From positions 19,080 through 83,079 of the forward strand of contig DAHUYG010000050.1 of the NCBI GenBank assembly GCA_027315315.1: DNA of 64,000 nt. The letters are read 5' to 3'. The notes below the pieces were generated by a model. It was not told the origin of the DNA, made no database searches, and saw nothing but the letters and a program-made list of their open reading frames with translations. Position 1 is the first letter of the stretch. Each line of letters starts with the position of its first letter. The DNA comes from Acidimicrobiaceae bacterium (GTDB lineage Bacteria > Actinomycetota > Acidimicrobiia > Acidimicrobiales > RAAP-2). Positions 28,109-37,197 of the stretch are shown here, one piece after another. The translations under genes were made by a program, and so were the position numbers.

Positions 28109-29823
28109 GCACGCCCAACCCCACCAACGGACAGGAACCGACCGCCGACCAGGCGCGCGCCGCCGGACGCCAGCTCGCCGAGCACCCGCTGCTCGCGGCG
28201 CGCAACGAGGAGGAGCGCCCGGGGCTCGTCGAGGTGTTGGCCGACGCCCGCCCGTTGCTCAGCACCCACGGCGTCGGCTTCGAGCTCCTGCGGACCCGGC
28301 CCGGTCTCGTCGTCGTCCGCGCCCGCTCCGAATCCAGCCTCTCGGCCCTCGCGGCATGCGAAATGGTGAAGGGCCTCCTCGGCGCGGTCGCCGAGCAGGT
28401 CTGCGACGTGCGCTCCTCCCTCGTCGAGAACACCTGTGCCACCCGGGGCGCCCCGGCCTGCCTGTACTCGCTGGTATGGGAGGACCAGCCGGCCACCCGC
28501 CCCAGCGTTCCGTTCGAGCCCAGCGCCCCCGCGAAAGGCCCGAGCGAGGGCTCGGGCGCGACCGACGACCTTCCGATCTGGGACACCCCGGTGACGCCGG
28601 CGGCGCCCCCACAAGGAGGGGTCGAGCCGGCGGCCAGACGGAGCACCGCGCTGCGCCCCGACGCCGTGGCGACCCCGACGGCGACGTCGTCAACCTCGTA
28701 CCAGTTCCAGGTGAGCGCCCCGAGTGCCATCGTCGTGCCCGCCGCCAACGCGCCGGTCCCGGCCCCTCCCGAGCCCGTCGTCGAAGCTCCCGGGCCCACG
28801 ACGCCTGCGCTCGAGGACGCGGTCCCGGCCGCCACCATCGGCCGCCGCACGTTCCCGAGGGGCCTGGTCCGGCGCAGCTGGCTGGTCGCCCTGGCGTTGG
28901 TCGCCGGCTCGGCCGGCGGCTGGTACGCGGGTCGCCACGCCGCGACCTCCTACGGCGCCGAGTCGGTGGTCGTCGTCCAGTCGGGCGCCGGCAAGACCGG
29001 CCCCGGCAGCGCCAACGACGCGATGGCCCTCGCCACGACGTACGCAGCGCTGATCCCCAAGGACGCGTCGGTCCTCTCGGCGCCGGCCGGGGTGCTCAAC
29101 ATGTCGAGCTCGGCCGTCGCGAGCGCGCTCAGCGTCACTGTCGAGCAGGGCACGTCGCTGCTCCAGATCAACTTCACCGCCTCGAGCGCATCCAAGGCGA
29201 TCGACGGGGCGCAGGCGGTCGCCCGGGCGGTGGCCAGCTCCAAGCCGCTCACCGCGGCGATCGCCGCCGGCTCGGTCGCCATCGTGAGCGTGCCGACCAG
29301 CGCGCATCTGCAGGGCACCCTGCACAAGTACGGCATTGTGATCGGGGCCTTCCTCGGGCTCGTGATCGGGCTCATTCTCCTACTGGCGGCCGAGCGGGCC
29401 GACCCCCGCATCGACGACGCGCCGGCCATGGCCACCGCCACCCGGTGCCGGGCCGCCGTCGTGCCCGCGGACCTCTCCTTCGAAGAGCTCGCCCGGGTGC
29501 TGGCCGACGCGGGGCGTGAGCAGGGCCTGACGATCGTCCCGGTCGCCGCGGCGGACGGCGCACCGACGATGGAGCTCGCCCGGGGACTCCGCTCGTGCTG
29601 GCCGGCCGACGGCCCGGCCGTCACGATCAGCCCCTCGTTCGTCTCGGGGATCGCCGAGCTCTCTCGGGGCGCCGGGCCGACGGTGCTCGTGTCGCATCCA
29701 GGTACCCGCCAGCGCGACGTGCTGGCCGCAGCCGAGAGGCTGCGCATGATCGGGCGGTCTCCGGTGTGGGCGGTGCTCACCAACCGGCGGCTGCGCAGCC
29801 GAGTGTCGGGTCATGTGGGCTGA
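28105..29823 (+). CDS. V4R-like sensor domain fused to Wzz-type polysaccharide co-polymerase
   Basis: 572 residues. Residues ~15-130 resemble a V4R (4-vinyl reductase) domain, ending with the cysteine pair ENTCATRGAPACLYSLVW. A ~120-residue Pro/Ala linker leads to a Wzz-like unit: helix WLVALALVAGSAGGWYAG, an external domain of about 140 residues, and helix YGIVIGAFLGLVIGLILLL. The cytoplasmic end (~140 residues) resembles a BY-kinase/ParA fold (PTVLVSHPGTRQRDV, VWAVLTNRR) but has no Walker A. So it is probably a chain-length regulator with a sensory head and a non-catalytic kinase remnant. ATG overlaps the cyclase stop. Confidence 0.75.
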   Translation: MSTPNPTNGQEPTADQARAAGRQLAEHPLLAARNEEERPGLVEVLADARPLLSTHGVGFELLRTRPGLVVVRARSESSLSALAACEMVKGLLGAVAEQVCDVRSSLVENTCATRGAPACLYSLVWEDQPATRPSVPFEPSAPAKGPSEGSGATDDLPIWDTPVTPAAPPQGGVEPAARRSTALRPDAVATPTATSSTSYQFQVSAPSAIVVPAANAPVPAPPEPVVEAPGPTTPALEDAVPAATIGRRTFPRGLVRRSWLVALALVAGSAGGWYAGRHAATSYGAESVVVVQSGAGKTGPGSANDAMALATTYAALIPKDASVLSAPAGVLNMSSSAVASALSVTVEQGTSLLQINFTASSASKAIDGAQAVARAVASSKPLTAAIAAGSVAIVSVPTSAHLQGTLHKYGIVIGAFLGLVIGLILLLAAERADPRIDDAPAMATATRCRAAVVPADLSFEELARVLADAGREQGLTIVPVAAADGAPTMELARGLRSCWPADGPAVTISPSFVSGIAELSRGAGPTVLVSHPGTRQRDVLAAAERLRMIGRSPVWAVLTNRRLRSRVSGHVG

Positions 29824-31318
29824 GCCGGGCGACGTCGGGCTTCTCACACCATCGCGCCGGTTGCGGGTTGGGGCGCCGGGGTACGGCTGGTTCACCGACC
29901 GGCCCCGCCCCCTCCTGCTCGGCGGAGCGGCCGTCGCGGCGGCGTTCGTCGTCGCCTATCTCGCCGTGCACAAGCTCGACCTCGGGATCGCGGCCCTCGG
30001 GGCGCTCGCGCTCGCCGCCGCGGTCCTCGTGCGCCCGGTCATTGGCGGCCTCGTGTTGGTCGGGCTGGTCCCGATCCTCTCGGGCATGCAGCCCGGCGTC
30101 CCGGTCTCCCACGTCCGGGTCTCCGAGCTGCTGATCGGCGTGGTCGGCCTCACCGTGCTCGTCTCGGCCCGACGGGTCGACGCCGTGGCCTGGGCCACCT
30201 TGGACTGGCTGCTGCTCGCCTACGGGCTCGGATGGGCGGCCTTCGCCATCATCGACGCCGTCACCCTCGGCCAGCACTTGAGCATCACCGACTGGGGCAC
30301 GGTCTTCGGCCAGCTCCAGTTCTTCCTCATCTACCGGGCGGTCCGCACGTCCCTGCGCACGAGGGCCGAGCGCAGGACCGCGGTCGCGGTCCTGCTCGTC
30401 GCGACGATCCCCGTCGCGCTGTTGGCCGCGCTCCAGACCTTCCACGTCGGCGCGGTCGAGCGGTTCATCAACCGGATCACCGGCGGCGTCGCCGGTGCCG
30501 TGCTGAGCTCGGGGTCCATCTCCCGGGCCACCGGCCCCTTCGACAACTGGGCCGTGCTCGCCGGCTACCTGCTGCCGCTGCTTCTCGTCCTCCTCGCCCT
30601 CACCTTCGCCGGCGAGACGTCCCGGTACCGCCGGACCAGCTGGGCCGTCGGGCTCGTCGCCCTCGTCGGGCTCCTGCTCTCCGAGGAGCTCTCGGCCATC
30701 GTTGTCCTCGTGATCGGGGCGGTGGTGCTCGCCAACCAGTACGGGTTCGGGCGCCGGGCCATGCGGTTCCTCGGGGTGGCGGTCGTGGTCGGCGGCATCG
30801 TCGCCGCTCCGTTCCTTGCAGCCCGCATCAATCAGGAGTTCTCCTCGTCGGCCGGCTCGGGCCGACACGCCGGGGTGCCCCAGACCCTGGACTTCCGTTG
30901 GCACATCTGGAGCAGCCAGTACATCCCGGCCATTGAGGCCCGACCGCTCTCGGGCTACGGCGAGAAGACGCCCAGCTCGATCGAGTGGCAGTACCCCGAG
31001 TCCCAGTACATCGCGTACCTCATGGAGGGAGGGCTCCCCCTCGTCGCGCTCTTCGGCGCCCTGTCCTGGTCGATGCTGCGCGGCACCCGGCGCGCCGCGA
31101 GGAGCGACGATCCCTTCGAACAGGCTCTCGGGCGGGCCACGACGGTGATGGTCGTGGCCCTGCTGATCGTCAATCTCATCTGGCCGTTCATGAGCAACGC
31201 AGGCCTTCCCCAGGTGCTCTGGTGCCTGTTGGCCATCACCGTGCCCCGAGTGGCGCGACCGGTGACGAGCCCGGTGCGCGCACCCGCGCCGCTCGCCGTC
31301 CTAGGAGGTGTCCCATGA
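29813..31318 (+). CDS. Wzy/O-antigen-ligase-like polysaccharide polymerase
   Basis: 501 residues, about 10-12 hydrophobic helices with a large external loop (about residues 335-390: SGSGRHAGVPQTLDFRWHIW, LSGYGEKTPSS) typical of Wzy_C/O-antigen ligase proteins. It should polymerise lipid-linked repeat units outside the membrane. It overlaps the Wzz-like gene by 11 bases and ends overlapping the next start (ATGA). Confidence 0.82.
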   Translation: MWAEPGDVGLLTPSRRLRVGAPGYGWFTDRPRPLLLGGAAVAAAFVVAYLAVHKLDLGIAALGALALAAAVLVRPVIGGLVLVGLVPILSGMQPGVPVSHVRVSELLIGVVGLTVLVSARRVDAVAWATLDWLLLAYGLGWAAFAIIDAVTLGQHLSITDWGTVFGQLQFFLIYRAVRTSLRTRAERRTAVAVLLVATIPVALLAALQTFHVGAVERFINRITGGVAGAVLSSGSISRATGPFDNWAVLAGYLLPLLLVLLALTFAGETSRYRRTSWAVGLVALVGLLLSEELSAIVVLVIGAVVLANQYGFGRRAMRFLGVAVVVGGIVAAPFLAARINQEFSSSAGSGRHAGVPQTLDFRWHIWSSQYIPAIEARPLSGYGEKTPSSIEWQYPESQYIAYLMEGGLPLVALFGALSWSMLRGTRRAARSDDPFEQALGRATTVMVVALLIVNLIWPFMSNAGLPQVLWCLLAITVPRVARPVTSPVRAPAPLAVLGGVP

Positions 31319-32466
31319 ACATCGGCAGACGGTGGCGCGCGATTAGGCGCAGGGCGGTCCGCCCGTTTGGACCCACGCGGTTACTCGGCTCGCTCTCGCT
31401 GCTCGCCGCCCTGGGCGTGGCCGTGTGGCTGCTCACGCTCGTGGTCTCGGAGAACGCGCTCACCCCGGCGGCCGCCGGCCCCCCGTCGACCGCCACCCCG
31501 CCGGCGACGAGGACCACACCCGCCCCCCGGGCCTCGACTGCGCCGAGCACCGCGCCCCGGACCCCGACCACAAAGCCCAAGGTCGTCGCGCCGACCGTGC
31601 CCCTCGGCGTCTACGCCGGCCCGGGCGCACCCCTCGCCGCCAGCGCGTTCAGCGCAGACGCCGGCGCGCCAGTCCCCTACGCGTTCGACTACATCGACGG
31701 GTCGACCTGGGCCGGGATCTCGAACCCCTCGTGGTTCTTGCAGCGCTGGAACGGCTCGGGCTTCCGGATGATCTGGGGCGTCCCGATGCTCCCCAAGACG
31801 GCGGGCGTCTCGCTCGCCACCGGCGCGACCGGCGCCTACAACGCATACTTCGACGCGCTCGCCCAGACCCTGGTGGCGAACGGGCAGGCCAACTCGGTCA
31901 TCGTGCTCGCCTGGGACCCCCAGGACACCTCTTTACCGTGGTACGTGGGCAACTCGGCCGACGCCGTCCAGTACGTCGCCTACTGGCGAGCGATCGTGAC
32001 CACCATGCGCTCGGTGCCCGGCGAGCAGTTCCAGTTCGTCTGGGACAGCGCGACGGGTCCGGCCGACGTGCTACCAAGCGCGCTCTACCCGGGCAACAAC
32101 TACGTGGACGTCGTCGCGACCGACGCCTTCGACGACGACTCGCTCGTCGGCTCGGGGTGGAACGCCTTCACGACGACCCCCTATGGCCCCGACTGGTACT
32201 CGACGTTCGCACTCCGCCACGCCAAGCCGCTCATGATCGCGAAGTGGGGCGTGGTGCCGAGCAGCGAGCAGGGCGGGGGCGACAACGCCGCCTTCGTCGA
32301 CCAGTTCCTGCGGTGGGCCGACGGTCAGCATCTGTTCGCCGCGATCACCTGGGACTACGGCACCTGGGCGGTGACCGGCGGGACCTTCCCCAAGGCCGAG
32401 GCCGCCCTGCACACCGTCGACGAGGCCGGTGCCATCGCCCCCGAGGCGAAGGCCATCGAGACCTGA
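31315..32466 (+). CDS. Secreted/anchored GH26-like protein, probably non-catalytic
   Basis: 383 residues; strong Shine-Dalgarno aggaggt at 31303. One N-terminal helix (SLSLLAALGVAVWLLTLVV), a Thr/Pro/Ala linker and a (beta/alpha)8-type domain resembling glycoside hydrolase 26 (FDYIDGSTW, FQFVWDSATG). Where active GH26 enzymes show a general acid (W-E-F/M-N) and a nucleophile (KP..x-E-W-G), this protein reads LAWDPQ and KPLMIAKWGV, that is Asp and Lys instead of the two Glu. It may bind the polysaccharide rather than cut it. The motif alignment is by eye. Confidence 0.65.
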   Translation: MNIGRRWRAIRRRAVRPFGPTRLLGSLSLLAALGVAVWLLTLVVSENALTPAAAGPPSTATPPATRTTPAPRASTAPSTAPRTPTTKPKVVAPTVPLGVYAGPGAPLAASAFSADAGAPVPYAFDYIDGSTWAGISNPSWFLQRWNGSGFRMIWGVPMLPKTAGVSLATGATGAYNAYFDALAQTLVANGQANSVIVLAWDPQDTSLPWYVGNSADAVQYVAYWRAIVTTMRSVPGEQFQFVWDSATGPADVLPSALYPGNNYVDVVATDAFDDDSLVGSGWNAFTTTPYGPDWYSTFALRHAKPLMIAKWGVVPSSEQGGGDNAAFVDQFLRWADGQHLFAAITWDYGTWAVTGGTFPKAEAALHTVDEAGAIAPEAKAIET

Positions 32467-32499
32467 GGACCCCCGCCCGCCCGCATCCTCACGGCTCAT

Positions 32500-32520
32500 G
32501 GGCCGCGTGGCGAGCGGCCC
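32500..32520 (+). terminator. GC-rich hairpin after the GH26-like gene
   Basis: GGGCCGC (32500-32506), a 7-base loop and GCGGCCC (32514-32520), 34 bases after the stop codon. No clear T-run follows, so full termination is uncertain; it may only reduce read-through into the second half of the locus. Confidence 0.35.
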
Positions 32521-32581
32521 CGGTGCCCCGTTCATGGTCTTTGAGCTGGGAGGATGACGCGCCGGGGACCCCTCAGAGATT

Positions 32582-32629
32582 GGGACAGGGCGTAGACGTC
32601 CCTGGGACGCAGATTCCCTACGCTGTCCC
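32582..32629. promoter_or_regulatory. Nested inverted repeats upstream of the GAF-GGDEF* gene
   Basis: GGGACAGGGCGTAG (32582-32595) pairs with CTACGCTGTCCC (32618-32629) apart from a 2-base bulge. Inside it is a perfect 13-base palindrome, CGTCCCTGGGACG (32597-32609). Further GGGACC/GGTCCC-like copies occur nearby (32572, 32664, 32699). It lies about 100 bases before the next start: an operator or structured leader. Confidence 0.45.
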
Positions 32630-32731
32630 CACGAGTCCAGACCACATGCGTGGACCCGGTGGAGGGGACCCCGCATCGGCGTCGGTGGGCGACCCCAGGG
32701 GACCCACGACGAGAGCCGGAGGCTGCAGAGG

Positions 32732-34219
32732 ATGACTGACCAAGGGAGCACGAACGGGACCCATGGCGGGGTCGGCCACCTCCTGCGGATGGCGAAGACC
32801 CAGTGCGGGGTGACGATGGCCTTCGCCGCGTTGCGCAAGGCCGACGGCGGATTCGCGATCGCGACGTTCCCCACCCTCAGCGCGGATCCGACCTGGTCCG
32901 TCGAGGCCATCGACGAGCTGGTCCGCCAGACATGGGACGACCCCCACCTGGCCGGGGGCAGCGTGCTCGTGCGCAGCGGACGGATCTTGAAGGGGATGTG
33001 GACTGGGCAGGCCAACCACATCAAGCTCGCGGCCGCCGCACTGAGCGACCCCGAGTCGCCCGAGGTGCCGTGGGGGCTCCTGTGCGTCGCCGAACCGCTG
33101 GGCGGCCACTTCGAGCAGGACCAGCTGAACCTGCTCGGAAACCTGGCCGTCCGGCTCACCGCCTACCTCCGGGCCCGCCAGCAGGTGCTCGAGGGCTCGC
33201 CGGCCTTCGAGTCCGCCACGGCCCCGAGCGCGCCCGAGGCTCCGCCCGAGCCTGCGTACGAGCCGATGGTCGAGACCCCTCCCGTCGCCGAGCCCCGGAC
33301 CATCTCCGATTCGTCCGCGCCCTTCTTGGGCTTCGAGGAGCAGCCGGCTCCCGGCCCCTTCGACGACCTGTTCGGCCCCGAGGACGAGGAGCATCCGCTC
33401 GATCTCGCGGCCGACGCGTTCGAGCCCGAGGCCACCCGATGGGGCGCGGTCGGCGAGCCCCGCGAGCCGCGGGCCGACGATTGGGAGTTCCTCGGCCTGG
33501 AGGAGATCGAGTGGGTCGAGGCGGCCACGCCGATCCCGCCGGCGCCCGTGACGCCGACCAGCTTCGAGCCGATGGCGCCCCCGCCCGTCGCCACGCTCGA
33601 ACCCACGATCTCCTTCGAGACCGCCGAGGATGCGGCCAGCGTGGTCACGACCGACCCCGAGACCACCGACGCGGCGGCAACCTGGCACGAGACGGCCGAC
33701 ACCGGGGGCGGCCCGACATTCGGCACCCGGGCCGACGAACCTGCCCGAGGTCCTGGGGCACCGACCATGCCTAGCGAACTGGACTCGCTGCTCGGGCCCG
33801 ATCCGGTCACCGGGTTGGCCAGCCTGACGACCCTCATCGGGCGGCTCAGCACCTCGCTCGCGCACGTGCGCAACAACGAGGGCACCGTGGGCCTGGTCCT
33901 GATCGACGTGGGCGCCCCGGAGCCCGGGCCGCTCAGCACGACCGCGCTCATGACGGTCGCCGGCCGCCTGACCAACCACCTGCGCGACCGCGACATGGTC
34001 GCCCGGATCGGTCCGGCGCTCTTCGCCGTCATGGTCGACCTGCGCCCCGGCGCCGTCGATCTCGAGGTCATCTTGGAGCGGTCCATCACCTCGCTCACCG
34101 GGGGCACCGAGCGGGGTGGGCTCACGACCCGATCGGCCATGGTGTCGGCGACCGCCGGCAGCACCGTCAGCGCCGAGGAGCTGCTCCGCGAGGCTGCTGA
34201 CCAGCTCCGGCGGCAGTGA
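32732..34219 (+). CDS. Soluble GAF-degenerate GGDEF protein, PelD-like c-di-GMP receptor candidate
   Basis: 495 residues. A GAF-like domain (about 12-150) is followed by an acidic Pro-rich linker of ~190 residues and a GGDEF-fold domain (about 347-495, LLGPDPVTGLASLTTLIGRL). The catalytic motif is replaced by RIGPALF, so cyclase activity is not expected, but RDRD sits exactly five residues before it, preserving the RxxD inhibitory site. That combination (GAF plus dead GGDEF plus RxxD) is that of PelD, the c-di-GMP receptor of Pel polysaccharide; PelD is membrane-bound, whereas no helix is seen here. A close paralogue is fused to the flippase 3' of it. Confidence 0.8.
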   Translation: MTDQGSTNGTHGGVGHLLRMAKTQCGVTMAFAALRKADGGFAIATFPTLSADPTWSVEAIDELVRQTWDDPHLAGGSVLVRSGRILKGMWTGQANHIKLAAAALSDPESPEVPWGLLCVAEPLGGHFEQDQLNLLGNLAVRLTAYLRARQQVLEGSPAFESATAPSAPEAPPEPAYEPMVETPPVAEPRTISDSSAPFLGFEEQPAPGPFDDLFGPEDEEHPLDLAADAFEPEATRWGAVGEPREPRADDWEFLGLEEIEWVEAATPIPPAPVTPTSFEPMAPPPVATLEPTISFETAEDAASVVTTDPETTDAAATWHETADTGGGPTFGTRADEPARGPGAPTMPSELDSLLGPDPVTGLASLTTLIGRLSTSLAHVRNNEGTVGLVLIDVGAPEPGPLSTTALMTVAGRLTNHLRDRDMVARIGPALFAVMVDLRPGAVDLEVILERSITSLTGGTERGGLTTRSAMVSATAGSTVSAEELLREAADQLRRQ

Positions 34220-34253
34220 GCGGCGCGGGCGAGCCCGCGCCAGCGAAACGACG

Positions 34254-36758
34254 ATGACGGCGACCACCGCGACCGAGACCCCCGCACCCCGCCCGTCGCT
34301 CGGCCAGCTCGCGATCCGTGGCGGCGGCTATCTCGTCGGTCGCGAGGCGCTCGGCATGATCCTGCGACTGGTGGGCGTCGTCCTCGTCGTCCGCGAGATC
34401 GGACCGGGGGCCTACGGCCTCTACAGCGGCGCAGCGGCCTTCGTCATGTTCGCAGTGAGCTTCGCCCAATCGGGCCTCGAGGTCTACCTGGTCCGCCTGC
34501 CCGGCGAGGTGGGCCGACGCCAGTACAACCAGGCCTTCACCCTCCTGCTCGTGGTGTCGATCGTCGTCACCGGCCTGGCCGAGGCGCTCTCGTTCGCGCT
34601 CGGCGGCGTGTTGCGGCCTGTGGGGGTCCTCCCCCCGCTGCGGATCCTCCTCTTGAGCATCCCGGTCAACGTCTTGTGGGCGCCGGCCCAGGCGTCGATC
34701 GAACGTGGGTTCCGGTACCGGGCCATGGGGCTGCTCGAGCTCGGCGGCGACGTCGTCTTGTACGCGACCGCGATCCCGCTCGCCTTCCTGGGTAAGGGGG
34801 AGTGGGCGCTCGTGGCGGGGTTCTTCGCCTGGCAGACCTGGCTCTTCATCGGCAGCTGGGTCGTCTCGGGCCTCCGCTTCCGGCTCGACTGGTCGATCAC
34901 GGCCGTGCGGGACATGGCGCGCCACGGGGTTACGTACTCCTCGGCCTACTGGGCCGGCCGCCTCGCAGATCTCGTCAACCCGCTCGTCGTCGGCACCTTC
35001 CTCGGTGCAACGGGGGTGGGATACGTGGCTTTCGCCCAGCGTCTGGTCGAGACGATCGCGTTCGCGAAGCGCGGCGCCTACCGCCTGGGCATGGTGGCGA
35101 TGTCACGGCTCGGCGACGACGAATTGGCGAGACAGCGCTATTCGGTCGAGGAGGGCATGCTCCTCCAGCTGCTCACCGTAGCGGTGCCCTTTGCGTGCTT
35201 CGGCGTCGTCGCCCGGTGGGCGGTGCCGGCCATCTTCGGGCACGAGTGGGCCCGGGCAGTCCCGCTCTACAGCCTCCTCGCGCTCGCGTCGGTGCTGAGC
35301 GCCGTCCAGTTCATCCAGACGACGTTCCTCTTCAGCCGCGGCAGGAACATCGCGGTGAGCGCGGTGGCGATCGTCCAGAGCCTCTGCATCGCGCTCGGCG
35401 CGGTGTTCCTCGTCCGTCGCTTCGGTCTCGACGGGTTCGGCGAGGCCTGGCTGGTCGGGCTCCTCGCGCTCTTCGTGTGCGACCGCATCGTTCGGCGGAT
35501 GTTCACCTTCAGCTATCGGCGCATCGTCCCGTGGGTGCTCGTCCTCGGGCCGCCGGTGCTGTTCCCGCTCCTTGCGCCGCCCTGGGGTCTGCTCTTATTC
35601 GTCCCGCTTGGGGGGATCGCCGCACCGCCGATGCGCGCCGAGGTCGTGCGGATCGTGGGCTTCGTGCGCAGCGCCCTCGCCGGTCGGACCCGGGCCACCG
35701 CCACCGACGCCGCACTGGTCGGAGCGGGCCCGCGCCAACCCGCCCTCGGCCCCGACGACCATGGGCTCGGCGGCGTCGGTCGTCTGCTCTCAATGGTGAA
35801 GGCGGAGAGCCGGGCGGCGGTGGCCTTCGCCGCGGTCCGCCGGGCCGACGGCCACTTCGCGAGCGTCGCCATCCCAGCCACGGTGCCCGGGACCCCGTGG
35901 TCCCCCGATGCGCTGGACTCCCTGGTGCGCCAGGGCTGGGCGCAAGCGGGCGGGGGCGCCGGCGGGTTTCAGTGGCCGGCCTCGGTGCCGGGCCACGGCG
36001 GCGAACCGCGGCTTGTCGGTGCCGGCGCGGCCCCGCTCGCGGACCCCGGCGAACCGGGTGCCCCCTGGGGGCTGCTTGGCGTGGCTGGGGTGTCGAGCGG
36101 CCACCTCGTGCAGCGCGAGCTCGACCTGCTCGGGCACCTGGCCGGCCGGCTCACGGCCTTCCTCCGGGCACGGGACCGGTTGGCGGACCCGGCGGTGCTC
36201 GAGGCGCGCCCACCCGAGCCCGCTGTGGCGGCCAACCCGCTCGCGAGCGAGCTCGACGTCCTGCTCGGTCCCGACCCGCTGACCGGGCTCGCCACGCTGA
36301 CCGCCCTCGTCGGGCGGCTCAGCACCTCGCTCGCCCACCTGCGCGACCAACCCGGGAGCGTGGGGCTCATCCTGATCGAGGTCACCGAGCCCGACGGCTG
36401 GCGACTCCCGAGCTCGACGGCGCTCCTCGACGTGGCCTGTCGCCTCACCCGCCATCTGAGGGAGCGGGATTTGATCGCGCGGATCGGGCCGTCGACCTTC
36501 GCGCTCCTGGTCGACCTGCTGCCCGGGCCGATCGACGTCGACGCCATCCGCGATCGCGCCATCGCCTCGCTCGGCGGCGGCATCGCCGCCGGGGGCGGCG
36601 AGCTCAAGACCCGCTCGGGGATCGCTTGTGCGACGACCGGCACGGCACTCGGCGCCGAGCACCTGCTCCGCGTCGCCGCGGCCCAGATGCGCGCAGCGAG
36701 CGCCCAGGTCGTCCCGCCCGCGGCCCGCTCGGGGTTCGTCCCGGGGACGAGCAGATGA
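34254..36758 (+). CDS. Wzx flippase fused to GAF-degenerate GGDEF receptor module
   Basis: 834 residues. Residues ~1-470 are a MOP-superfamily polysaccharide flippase (Wzx-like; 12-14 helices, GGGYLVGREALGMILRLVGV, GAYGLYSGAAAF). From residue ~503 the protein continues with GGVGRLLSMVKAES, a GAF-like domain, and from ~665 a GGDEF fold LLGPDPLTGLATLTALVGRL. The active motif is RIGPSTF (dead) and RERD five residues before it keeps the RxxD site (about residues 735-738). No ATG, GTG or TTG lies at the junction, so a true fusion is likely. It should flip lipid-linked repeat units under direct c-di-GMP control (inference). Stop overlaps the next ATG. Confidence 0.82.
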   Translation: MTATTATETPAPRPSLGQLAIRGGGYLVGREALGMILRLVGVVLVVREIGPGAYGLYSGAAAFVMFAVSFAQSGLEVYLVRLPGEVGRRQYNQAFTLLLVVSIVVTGLAEALSFALGGVLRPVGVLPPLRILLLSIPVNVLWAPAQASIERGFRYRAMGLLELGGDVVLYATAIPLAFLGKGEWALVAGFFAWQTWLFIGSWVVSGLRFRLDWSITAVRDMARHGVTYSSAYWAGRLADLVNPLVVGTFLGATGVGYVAFAQRLVETIAFAKRGAYRLGMVAMSRLGDDELARQRYSVEEGMLLQLLTVAVPFACFGVVARWAVPAIFGHEWARAVPLYSLLALASVLSAVQFIQTTFLFSRGRNIAVSAVAIVQSLCIALGAVFLVRRFGLDGFGEAWLVGLLALFVCDRIVRRMFTFSYRRIVPWVLVLGPPVLFPLLAPPWGLLLFVPLGGIAAPPMRAEVVRIVGFVRSALAGRTRATATDAALVGAGPRQPALGPDDHGLGGVGRLLSMVKAESRAAVAFAAVRRADGHFASVAIPATVPGTPWSPDALDSLVRQGWAQAGGGAGGFQWPASVPGHGGEPRLVGAGAAPLADPGEPGAPWGLLGVAGVSSGHLVQRELDLLGHLAGRLTAFLRARDRLADPAVLEARPPEPAVAANPLASELDVLLGPDPLTGLATLTALVGRLSTSLAHLRDQPGSVGLILIEVTEPDGWRLPSSTALLDVACRLTRHLRERDLIARIGPSTFALLVDLLPGPIDVDAIRDRAIASLGGGIAAGGGELKTRSGIACATTGTALGAEHLLRVAAAQMRAASAQVVPPAARSGFVPGTSR

Positions 36759-37183
36759 GCGACGACCTCTCCGTCGGCGTCGACCTCGTCGACATCGCCG
36801 AGGTGGCCCGCTCGGTAAAGCGCTTCGGCGACCGCTACCTTCGTCGCGTCTTCACCGAGCACGAGATCGCCTGTTGCCAGGGGCCACCCGAGGTCGCAGC
36901 GGCCGCCCTCGCGGCGCGCTTCGCGGCCAAGGAAGCGACCTTGAAGGTCCTGGCCCCCGAGGACGCCCGACCGGACTGGCGCAGCATCGAGGTGGTGCGG
37001 CTTCCGACCGGCGCCTGCAAGCTACGCCTGCGGGGGGCGGCGGCCCGCCTCGCCGTCCAGCGAGGACTCGGGCCCTTCGCCCTATCCATGACCCACGAGG
37101 CGGGGCTGGCGGCGGCCGTGGTCGTGAGCGGGTCCGCGCCTGGCGTGGGCGAGCGGCCGACAATGGAAGCCCCCCGAGGGTGA
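36755..37183 (+). CDS. Holo-[acyl-carrier-protein] synthase
   Basis: 142 residues. AcpS signatures SVGVDLVDIAEVARSVKRFG, FTEHEIACC and ARFAAKEATLKVL, ending with SMTHEAGLAAAVVV. Transfers 4'-phosphopantetheine from CoA to a carrier-protein serine. The carrier protein starts 14 bases downstream, so this is probably a dedicated pair, though it could also be the genome's only AcpS. Confidence 0.92.
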   Translation: MSDDLSVGVDLVDIAEVARSVKRFGDRYLRRVFTEHEIACCQGPPEVAAAALAARFAAKEATLKVLAPEDARPDWRSIEVVRLPTGACKLRLRGAAARLAVQRGLGPFALSMTHEAGLAAAVVVSGSAPGVGERPTMEAPRG

Positions 37184-37197
37184 CGGAGGAAGGGTCG

